This document shows positions 58,209 to 64,000 of a DNA stretch of 64,000 nucleotides, piece after piece. This DNA comes from Nitrospirota bacterium (GTDB lineage: Bacteria; Nitrospirota; Thermodesulfovibrionia; Thermodesulfovibrionales; JdFR-88): the NCBI GenBank assembly GCA_021789555.1, contig JAJYJK010000005.1:1-64000 (forward strand), written 5' to 3'. Both the position numbers and the translations under genes were made by a program. The stretch's first letter is position 1, and every line of letters begins with the position of its first letter. The notes beneath the pieces were generated by a model. The model was not told the DNA's origin, did not search any database, and saw nothing but the letters and a program-made list of their open reading frames with translations.

Positions 58209-58893
58209 CTGGCTGAAGAGCGCGGGCTTCGCAATCGAGGGCATCCTCCACGCGGCGAAGACCCAGAGGCACCTGCGCTATCATTTCTACGCCGCTTTTT
58301 TTGTCCTTTTCCTGAGCTTCGTTGTCGGCGTCGCAAGGACCGAGTTCCTGGTGATATCGGCCTCCGTGATACTGGTGCTCCTGGCCGAGATGCTCAATAC
58401 GGCGATCGAGGCCACGGTCGACATTATCTGCCCTGGGCCCAATGAAAAGGCCCGCATAGCCAAGGACATCGCGGCAGGGGCGGTCCTCGTGACATCTTTC
58501 GGGGTCGCGGTCCTCGGGATAATCATCCTTTATCCGTACATGGGGGAGCTGTTTGAGAGCGGTTTCCGGATCGCCAAACACTCCAGGCAGGACATCGCCA
58601 TCCTGGCGGTCGTCTTCGTCCTCATCGCCGTGGTGCTGCTGAAGGCGAGGTTCGGCAGGGGGCGCCCGCTGGCCGGCGGGATGCCCAGCGGCCACGCCGC
58701 CCTGGCCTTTTCCGTATGGGTCTCCATCACGTACCTGACCGGCAATTTCCTGGCCTCGGCCCTCGCCTTCGTCCTGGCGTTCGCCGTGGCGAGGGGCCGC
58801 GTAAAAAAGAAGATACACGAGCCCTTCGAGGTCATCGCCGGAGGGGCGCTGGGCTCCGCCCTTACGTTCATCTTTTTCAAGCTCTTTTCCTGA
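58192..58893 (+). CDS. Fusion of undecaprenol/diacylglycerol kinase and PAP2 phosphatase
   Basis: 233 aa, GTG start overlapping ybeY by 17 bp. The N-terminal half (about residues 1-115) is a DgkA-type kinase with three helices and the core AEMLNTAIEATVDII. The C-terminal half (about 130-233) is a PAP2 phosphatase with KARFGRGRP, the catalytic PSGHAAL and a third motif RVKKKIHEPFEVIAGG. Kinase and phosphatase act in opposite directions on lipid (undecaprenol) phosphate, so the protein may set the balance of carrier lipid for cell-wall synthesis. Such fusions are known but their direction of work is unclear. Confidence 0.9.
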   Translation: MSSLDDWLKSAGFAIEGILHAAKTQRHLRYHFYAAFFVLFLSFVVGVARTEFLVISASVILVLLAEMLNTAIEATVDIICPGPNEKARIAKDIAAGAVLVTSFGVAVLGIIILYPYMGELFESGFRIAKHSRQDIAILAVVFVLIAVVLLKARFGRGRPLAGGMPSGHAALAFSVWVSITYLTGNFLASALAFVLAFAVARGRVKKKIHEPFEVIAGGALGSALTFIFFKLFS

Positions 58894-58902
58894 GATATTA
58901 TT

Positions 58903-58989
58903 ACCCACCCCCAGCCCCTAAAGGGGCCGACCCCTCCCAAGAGGGGATGATTTGGAAGTCCCCTCCGTGGAGGGGATTTAGGGGTGGGT
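58903..58989. repeat. Family A repeat (copy 7)
   Basis: An 87-bp palindromic array: ACCCACCCCCAGCCCCT at the left pairs with AGGGGTGGGT at the right, with internal AGGGGC, CCCCTCCCAAGAGGGG and CCCCTCCGTGGAGGGG hairpins. It lies directly after the kinase/phosphatase gene. Confidence 0.75.
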
Positions 58990-59041
58990 TGTCATTGCGA
59001 GCCCAGTATTCAATACGGGGTAAACTCCGGAAGCAATCTCG
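58990..59041. repeat. Family D repeat: GTCATTGCGAGC ... GAAGCAATCTC
   Basis: The ends TGTCATTGCGAG and GGAAGCAATCTC are partly complementary (ATTGC/GCAAT) with an AT-rich middle. Elements of this look are widespread between genes in many bacteria. Only one copy is in this window. Confidence 0.5.
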
Positions 59042-59054
59042 CCGTTTCGTTATG

Positions 59055-59060
59055 TATAAT
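59055..59060 (+). promoter_or_regulatory. -10 element (TATAAT) before the xer gene
   Basis: A perfect TATAAT lies 39 bp upstream of the TTG start, in TTATGTATAATCT. No good -35 was found. The transcript would have a leader of about 33 nt containing the GGGAGG site. Confidence 0.45.
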
Positions 59061-59099
59061 CTATTCCGAGGATAAGAATTATCCGGGAGGTTTTGTTTT

Positions 59100-60062
59100 T
59101 TGGAAGGAAAAAGCGGGGCGCTCATAGAGGAATTTCTGAAACACCTGGAGCTTGAGAAAGGCGCCTCGGAGCATACGCTGCGGGCCTACAGGGCGGACCT
59201 CGAACTCTTCTTCGGCCAGTGGAGCATGGAACCGGGGGGCGTGGAGCTTTCGGACATCAGGGCGCATACGGCCCTCCTCGTAAACAAGGGGCTCAAAAAA
59301 AGCTCGGTGGGAAGGGCCCTCTCCACGCTCCGGTCGTTTTTCAGGTTCCTTAACCGGGAGGGCCGCCTGGACTCGAACCCGGCCAGACTGCTGAAATCCC
59401 CGAAACTTGAAAAAAAGCTCCCCCGTTTCCTCACGGTCGATGAGGCGTTTAACCTTATGGAGGCCCCGGCAAAGGCGGGCTTCAATGCCCTGAGGGACCG
59501 GGCCGTCCTCGAGCTTCTCTATTCAAGCGGTCTTCGCGTGGGCGAGCTGGCCGCCCTGGACCTGGACGATCTTAACCTCAATGAAGGGATGGTCAAGGTC
59601 AAGGGGAAAGGCAAGAAGGAAAGGCTCGTCCCGGTGGGCAGCAAGGCCGTCTCCGCCCTGAGGGCGTATATCCTGGAGCGTTTTCTGCTTGTGAGGAACC
59701 TCAAGGCAAAAAGACACGGCCGCTTTGCCGCAAGACCGGCGGGCGCAAAACCGGCCGGGGGCGGCGGCGAAAGTGAGAATGCGCTTTTTATCAACCGCTC
59801 CGGCGGCAGGCTCACCGAGAGGTCCGTGAGGCGCGCGGTGGTGGGGTGTGTTGCGCGCGCGCTGCCCGGCAAGAAGGCAACACCCCATACGCTCAGGCAC
59901 ACGTTTGCCTCGCACCTTCTGCAGGCGGGGGCCGACCTGAGGGTGATACAGGAGCTGCTGGGGCACGCGAGCCTCTCCACCACCCAGAAATACACCCACC
60001 TGGACATCACCCACCTCATGGACGTCTATGACAAGGCCCACCCCCTGGCGGGCGACGAATAA
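59100..60062 (+). CDS. Tyrosine recombinase XerC/XerD type
   Basis: 320 aa. A SAM-like N-terminal DNA-binding domain (about residues 5-90, HLELEKGASEHTLRAYRADL) precedes the catalytic domain. The catalytic Arg is in SSGLRVGELAAL, Lys in GKGKKERLVPV, HxxR in HTLRHTFASHLL, His in LLGHASLSTTQKYTH and the nucleophile Tyr in QKYTH. A Gly/Ala/Pro-rich insertion (about 204-226) sits in the middle. The TTG start follows GGGAGG. Xer enzymes resolve chromosome dimers at dif; no dif site was seen here. Confidence 0.94.
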   Translation: MEGKSGALIEEFLKHLELEKGASEHTLRAYRADLELFFGQWSMEPGGVELSDIRAHTALLVNKGLKKSSVGRALSTLRSFFRFLNREGRLDSNPARLLKSPKLEKKLPRFLTVDEAFNLMEAPAKAGFNALRDRAVLELLYSSGLRVGELAALDLDDLNLNEGMVKVKGKGKKERLVPVGSKAVSALRAYILERFLLVRNLKAKRHGRFAARPAGAKPAGGGGESENALFINRSGGRLTERSVRRAVVGCVARALPGKKATPHTLRHTFASHLLQAGADLRVIQELLGHASLSTTQKYTHLDITHLMDVYDKAHPLAGDE

Positions 60063-60140
60063 GCGGGCCGGTTGGCGCGAACAATCAATTCAGACACGGG
60101 GCCGGTCCGGGGCAAATGGGGTCCGGTTCCGGCGGTCCTG

Positions 60141-60248
60141 ATGGACATTCGGCAGCATAAGCATGAATTCCGGATTCTTGTTACAAAGGATAAGGATATG
60201 GAATGCAAAATTGATGAAGTGTTGAGAAAACATGGACACATTAGATAA
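60141..60248 (+). pseudogene. Short ORF or gene remnant (35 aa)
   Basis: An ATG opens MDIRQHKHEFRILVTKDKD, continuing MECKIDEVLRKHGHIR to a TAA inside the tandem repeat. An internal ATG at the second methionine has AAAGGATAAGG upstream. The base composition is AT-richer than neighbouring genes. It may be the tail of a lost gene or a small real protein; no family was recognised. Confidence 0.3.
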
Positions 60249-60265
60249 ATGGACACATTAGATAA
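60232..60265. repeat. 17-bp perfect tandem duplication
   Basis: ATGGACACATTAGATAA occurs twice head to tail (60232-60248, 60249-60265). The first copy holds the stop of the 35-aa ORF. Confidence 0.85.
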
Positions 60266-60449
60266 TATGCCCGAGTCAAGAGTTGTGTTGACAGGTAGGA
60301 GCTCGAATAAATAGATGAGCAAGGTCCTTTCTCCTGAAATTCCCGTCCCTTGATGGCGCAAAGTCCAGCAAGAAGTTTTGACCCGGACCTCAACGACCGC
60401 AGGGGCAAGGGGATTGTAATGAAGCAGGATTCGCGGCAGGGAGTTTTGG

Positions 60450-61244
60450 CTAAAGGGGGGGACGGAGCCCCAGCGCCAGCAGGCACCAGTAGAGGACGGG
60501 GGCGGAGACGAGCGGCCCGTCCAGTTTATCCAGCATCCCGCCGTGCCCCGGAAACAGGCTGCTTGAATCCTTTACTGCCGCGTCCCTCTTGAACATGGAT
60601 TCGATGAGGTCGCCTATTATGGCGGTCGCGCCCATGAGGGCCCCAAGCAGGGCGGCGGTCCTGATGGATACGCCCAAATGAAATACCGCGCCCGCGCAAA
60701 ACCCCGCCGCCGCGCCGCCTATGACGGAGCCCGCGGCCCCCTCGACCGTCTTGTTGGGGCTTACCTCCGGGTAGAGCTTCCTTCTGCCAATCGACCGGCC
60801 CACATAGAGGGCGAAGCTGTCGCCGATCCATACCGTGCCGTAAAGGAATATTATCCACATGGCCCCGGCGCCCCTCAAAGACATCTGGTAGAGCAGAAGC
60901 CCCGGTATGTACAGTAACGCCACGACGGGGACCGATATCTCCGCGAGGGCCTTTTGGGGCCCCCTCGCAAAGAGCCTGAGGGCAGCCAATGCAATGAGGA
61001 GCAACGCAAACACACCCGGGAAGGGCCGTCCGGTCATGGCCGCGGGCGCAAGCAGGAGAAGGCAAAAAAACATCCCGGCCAATTTCATTTCCAGGGGCGT
61101 GCGGTAGAAGCTCAGGAACTCCCATAGGGCCAGAAGCCCCATCGCCATGACGAGTCCGTCAAACCAGACGGCGGAGAGTTTCGTTATGTAGAGGTAGAAA
61201 ACCGGGACGAGGACGGCGGCGGTGGCAAGCCGTTTTAAATGCAT
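60450..61244 (-). CDS. cdsA: Phosphatidate cytidylyltransferase
   Basis: 264 aa, about eight transmembrane helices. It makes CDP-diacylglycerol, the precursor of all major phospholipids. The CTP-binding signature is ESMFKRDAAVKDSSSLFPGHGGMLDKLDGPLVSAP near the C-terminus, with Lys in place of the usual Arg before LD, and the helix VWIGDSFALYVGRSIGRRKLYPEVSPNKTVEG is typical. It lies 53 bp downstream of uppS. dxr, which often follows, is absent. Confidence 0.95.
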   Translation of the reverse strand: MHLKRLATAAVLVPVFYLYITKLSAVWFDGLVMAMGLLALWEFLSFYRTPLEMKLAGMFFCLLLLAPAAMTGRPFPGVFALLLIALAALRLFARGPQKALAEISVPVVALLYIPGLLLYQMSLRGAGAMWIIFLYGTVWIGDSFALYVGRSIGRRKLYPEVSPNKTVEGAAGSVIGGAAAGFCAGAVFHLGVSIRTAALLGALMGATAIIGDLIESMFKRDAAVKDSSSLFPGHGGMLDKLDGPLVSAPVLYWCLLALGLRPPL

Positions 61245-61297
61245 CAGCTATGGGCGCGCCGCGGGGGCGGCGCTTGGGGGGGCGGTCGCCGTAATAA

Positions 61298-62008
61298 TCA
61301 TATCTTCACGGCCCCGAACCTCCTGTCGCGCGCCTGATAATCCCTGAGCGCCTGGAGGAGCTGCTCTCTGCCGAACTCGGGCCATGCCATGTCAGTGAAA
61401 TAAAACTCCGAATATGCCGACTGCCACAGCAGGAAGTTGCTTATTCTTTTTTCGCCGGATGTCCTTATGATGAGGTCCGGCTCCGGCAGCCCGGAGGTAT
61501 CCAGAAGGCCGGAGAATACGCCTTCGTCCATCTCTTCCGGTCTGAGGCCCGAGGCGAGGGCCTTCCTCACCGCCCTGACTATCTCGTCCCTGCCGCTGTA
61601 GCTTATGGCGGCCGTGAGGACCATCTCCCCGCAGCCGGCCGTGAGCTCTTCGGTCTGCGCGATCAGCCTGCGGACGTTTCCGGGGAGCCTGCCCAAGTCC
61701 CCGATCGCCCGGAAGGCGATGTCCTGTTTCTTGAACTCGTACATCTCCTTGCGGAGGTAGATCTCAAGGAGTTTCATCAGGAGCGCAATCTCCGCCGGCG
61801 GCCTTTGCCAGTTCTCAAGAGAGAAGGTATAGAGCGTGAGGGCCTTTATGCCGAAATCCCTGGCCGCCTGTATGATCTCCTTTGCGCGTTCGGCCCCGCG
61901 TCTGTGCCCCTCCACCCGCGGCAGCCCCCGCAGCTCGGCCCACCGGCCGTTTCCGTCCATTATGATGCCTATATGGCGCGGCAGTTTGCCGGGCAGGGAG
62001 GGTGTCAT
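61298..62008 (-). CDS. uppS: Undecaprenyl diphosphate synthase
   Basis: 236 aa from the ATG MTPSLPGKLPRHIGIIMDGNGRWA; the track start is in the upstream gene. It builds the C55 lipid carrier for cell-wall synthesis. The catalytic Asp is in IMDGNGRWA, followed by TLYTFSLENWQRP, and the basic C-part has PEPDLIIRTSGEKRISNFLLWQSAYSEFYF. The start overlaps the upstream stop (ATGA). With cdsA it forms the standard membrane-lipid pair. Confidence 0.97.
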   Translation of the reverse strand: MTPSLPGKLPRHIGIIMDGNGRWAELRGLPRVEGHRRGAERAKEIIQAARDFGIKALTLYTFSLENWQRPPAEIALLMKLLEIYLRKEMYEFKKQDIAFRAIGDLGRLPGNVRRLIAQTEELTAGCGEMVLTAAISYSGRDEIVRAVRKALASGLRPEEMDEGVFSGLLDTSGLPEPDLIIRTSGEKRISNFLLWQSAYSEFYFTDMAWPEFGREQLLQALRDYQARDRRFGAVKI

Positions 62009-63888
62009 TTGTCCCCCAGCGGGTACATGTAGAGGCGGGTGGTAAAGGGAGAATCGCCCTGCAGGATCCTGCCGAGCTGCACGCCGAAGACCGGGCTTTC
62101 GAGTATCACGAGGCGGTCCTTCGAGGCGGCGAAATCGGAGATCGTGCCGGGCAGCTTGTCGCCCAGCACAAGCTGCTTCATCGAAGCGCCGTCCCACCTT
62201 AGCACCCCGATGCGGGAGCTCTTGTACCCGAGCCCCCTGGCCATTTTCAAAAGGGGCTGTCTTTCTATGAGCAGGGCGTCATGGCCCGTCACCACTATCT
62301 TGTCCTTGATGTACCAGCGGGAACCCTGCGCGGGCTCGTAGCCCTCCCTCTCGTAGCTTTGGCCGGTTTCCTGCGTGGGGTTGTAGCCTTCTTTCTTGAA
62401 GCCTATCGGGAAACCGCCGAAACTCCCGGCAGACCTCCACAGCAGGGCGCCAGTCCCGTCGTCATACACATTTATGAAGCCGCGGTCGTCGTAGGCGATT
62501 ATGAGCGTCTTTCCGTCGTAGTCCATCAGCGCGAAATCGAAGATGTTTATCCCCTTGGGGAAGGCCGGTTTCGCATTATCCAGGACCACGCGTTTTTCCG
62601 TCCCGTCCCATTTGGCCGGGTGGATTTGTCCCTCAAAACCGCTTGCCACGCTAACCCTCTGGGCATAGAGCCGCCCGTCAATCCACCGCAGAAACAGCCC
62701 TTTTGCCTCCCAGAGCTTGGTAAACTTCCCGTTTTCGAAGGCATAGATATACGAGAATATCTCGCCATGGCCTTTCGCCCCTATGATTATCTCGTCCCTG
62801 CCGCCGCCGCCGATATCCGCGGGCTGGACCCTCAGGAAATCCTCCCAGGAACGGCCCTTTATCTCGGAGCCGTCCAGGGCGGGCGACAGCAGCGAGGAGC
62901 TTATGCTGTAGAAAGAGATATCGTTTCTCGTGGCGAGCAGCAGGAGTTGCCGGTCCGGAAGGACATTTGCGATCGAGACGAGGTGGGCGCCAAAGGGGAC
63001 CCTGAACATTATTAGCGAATTGTTTTTAGGAGCGAAGAGTTTGTCTCCGAGGGTAAGCTGCTTTAATTGCCCGGATTTTATCACCGAGCCGCTCTCCAGG
63101 GCCTGCACCGAGTCCGACGTCCAGATAAGTTTCTGGCTGAGGACGGTCGAACCGCCCCCCCCGGACGTTTTTTCCGGCGGCAGGGTCTCCTGTGATATGA
63201 TGAGAACGGCATCGGCTTTTAGCCGCCTGCCTTCGGCCAAGGCGTCTTTTTCGTTGTCCAGGGGGCTCGCCAGCAGGTCGAACCTGCCGGTTTTTTTCAG
63301 TAGCTCGTAATATTCCTCGGAAAGCCCCCAGCTTACGTCCCTGAGCTGATAGAAAAGGAGCCTCACCCTTGCCCCCGATATCCTCACGATATTGCCGGGC
63401 CCGGCCTGGCCGTCCAGAAGCTTCAACTGCGCGCGGCCCCCGGCGGATGTCCCATTTACGACCTGGGCGTCCCCTACGGGCTGCTCGATCCTCCCAAGGG
63501 GCTCTCCGGTCACCGGATGAAAGAACTCCGCGCCTTTTTTGAGGACTTTCATGCGCATGCCCGCCTTCACGGAGGCCGAATTGCTGATGGCCACCGTCAG
63601 CAGGCCGTCCTTTACGGCAAGCACATCGCCCTCCATCGGATTGAAAAATGTGACGACGGCATCCTTCAGGAGGCCGAGCGGGTTCGGGTTTTCACTTTTG
63701 GCCGGCGCAAACCGCGCCGTGGCTCCCCCCGCGCCGGATGATGCCCCTCCGGCGGGCAGCGGGCTTGCATCCGCGCCTGCGGCCGTCAATAGACAGAGGG
63801 ACAATAACGCAAAAAAAATGAGGCAGGTTGTTTTTCTTGATTTTTTAAATGGATAGCGAGCGTATTGCCCGTGGGCAAAAATTGCCAC
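62005..63888 (-). CDS. Exported protein with FlgT-C-like and VCBS/beta-propeller-like regions
   Basis: About 627 aa if the GTG at 63888 is used. No ATG precedes the signal segment (TTCLIFFALLSLCLLTAAGADA) except at 63990, inside a repeat, so the start is uncertain. An N-terminal module (about residues 85-250) has DAVVTFFNPMEGDVLAVKDGLLTVAI...GMRMKVLKKG...PVTGEPLGRIE, like the C-domain of FlgT. The C-terminal half (about 260-620) shows propeller-like repeats, with FG-GAP-type ADIGGGGRDEIIIGA and FDFALMDYDGKTLIIAYDDRG. It is probably periplasmic or surface-bound. It shares an operon with uppS and cdsA; the function is unknown. Confidence 0.7.
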   Translation of the reverse strand: MAIFAHGQYARYPFKKSRKTTCLIFFALLSLCLLTAAGADASPLPAGGASSGAGGATARFAPAKSENPNPLGLLKDAVVTFFNPMEGDVLAVKDGLLTVAISNSASVKAGMRMKVLKKGAEFFHPVTGEPLGRIEQPVGDAQVVNGTSAGGRAQLKLLDGQAGPGNIVRISGARVRLLFYQLRDVSWGLSEEYYELLKKTGRFDLLASPLDNEKDALAEGRRLKADAVLIISQETLPPEKTSGGGGSTVLSQKLIWTSDSVQALESGSVIKSGQLKQLTLGDKLFAPKNNSLIMFRVPFGAHLVSIANVLPDRQLLLLATRNDISFYSISSSLLSPALDGSEIKGRSWEDFLRVQPADIGGGGRDEIIIGAKGHGEIFSYIYAFENGKFTKLWEAKGLFLRWIDGRLYAQRVSVASGFEGQIHPAKWDGTEKRVVLDNAKPAFPKGINIFDFALMDYDGKTLIIAYDDRGFINVYDDGTGALLWRSAGSFGGFPIGFKKEGYNPTQETGQSYEREGYEPAQGSRWYIKDKIVVTGHDALLIERQPLLKMARGLGYKSSRIGVLRWDGASMKQLVLGDKLPGTISDFAASKDRLVILESPVFGVQLGRILQGDSPFTTRLYMYPLGDK

Positions 63889-63973
63889 GGGGTCAAGCGA
63901 GCGAATATGATGAAGAAAATTCCTTGCATTAGATTCCCCGCGGCTTGCTGCGGGGAAGATCAATTTAATTTTC
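63868..63973. repeat. Palindrome and family B repeat (copy 2)
   Basis: CCCGTGGGCAA/TTGCCACGGG (63868-63891) is an imperfect palindrome. Next to it CCTTGCATTAGATTCCCCGCGG-CTTG-CTGCGGGGAAGAT (63922-63960) repeats the flanks of the element at 23499. Both lie in the 5' region of the propeller-like gene. Confidence 0.65.
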
Positions 63974-64000
63974 CCGGTTAAAAAAGACATTCGAAAAAGC

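Larger units (their letters stand above)
60063..60449. other. Non-coding stretch between convergent xer and cdsA genes
   Basis: About 390 bp of lower GC than its surroundings. It holds a possible gene remnant (60141-60248), a 17-bp tandem duplication (60232-60265) and nothing else I can name. No tRNA fold or terminator was seen. Confidence 0.5.

Noticed and set aside
59100-60062. Phage or island integrase
   Set aside because: Sequence is XerC/D-like, flanked by core genes; no attachment sites, tRNA or mobile genes nearby.

Overview
The window is a gene-dense, GC-rich chromosomal segment of a Gram-negative bacterium. It has an RND/TolC efflux operon, lipoproteins, TatA and YidC, alongside DivIVA and a c-di-AMP phosphodiesterase (PgpH type). 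Archaeal-type phosphoglycerate mutase, a rubredoxin/rubrerythrin pair, DsrE-like sulfur-carrier-type proteins and a sigma-54 activator add to this. The mix suggests an anaerobic or microaerophilic Nitrospirota- or Desulfobacterota-like organism. That placement is inference; no rRNA is present. There is no prophage, transposase or CRISPR array. Nearly all genes are core or housekeeping, so the interest lies in unusual versions of familiar loci.

Layout. 1-5 kb: the maf tail, a TonB-like protein, a lipoprotein/secreted-protein pair, trpS and a site-2 protease. 5-9.3 kb: a divergent PEP carboxykinase, three tiny DsrE/TusBCD-like genes, rubrerythrin and rubredoxin, and an HD-GYP protein. 9.5-16.6 kb: scpB, guaB, a PilZ protein, tatA, then a histidine kinase and sigma-54 activator followed by a textbook sigma-54 promoter driving a small exported Lys-rich protein. 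16.6-23.5 kb (minus): an MDR dehydrogenase-yrfG-acetolactate synthase-nadB operon, and hisC-hisB. 23.6-28.5 kb (plus): a TPR protein, ispE, tRNA-Gln, prs, rplY, pth. 28.7-31.7 kb (minus): a three-gene operon with an Nramp-related transporter, a 58-aa membrane protein and a PRC/MgtE-N/CBS protein, preceded by a long leader. 31.8-37.6 kb: a tripartite efflux operon. 37.7-43.7 kb: pdxA, yidC-yidD-rpmH (no rnpA between), apgM and a TatD/radical-SAM fusion. 43.7-52 kb (minus): yggS-proC-yggT-divIVA-hisS-yeiH-sensor kinase-receiver; the kinase lacks its phosphoacceptor histidine. 52.2-60 kb (plus): queH, DUF2905, spoIID-like, queA, phoH, pgpH, ybeY, a DgkA-PAP2 fusion and xerC/D. 60-64 kb (minus): a beta-propeller-like exported protein, uppS, cdsA.

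Three themes cut across the window. First, many operon-leading genes lack a Shine-Dalgarno but carry a -10-like hexamer 5-8 nt before the start codon, suggesting leaderless mRNAs. Second, several families of dispersed palindromic repeats fill the intergenic gaps; one supplies the N-terminus of QueA. Third, the most system-like candidates are (a) the kinase/activator/sigma-54/exported-protein circuit with paired palindromic enhancer candidates, (b) the Nramp-related transporter operon with a detached MgtE-type sensor, (c) the YeiH transporter with a kinase whose H-box His is Gln, and (d) the missing rnpA. Small genes absent from the ORF track (rubredoxin, L34, a lipoprotein, a DsrH-like protein, a 58-aa membrane protein) were found by reading the gaps. 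Some start codons differ from the track where Shine-Dalgarno, signal-peptide or -10 evidence favours another.
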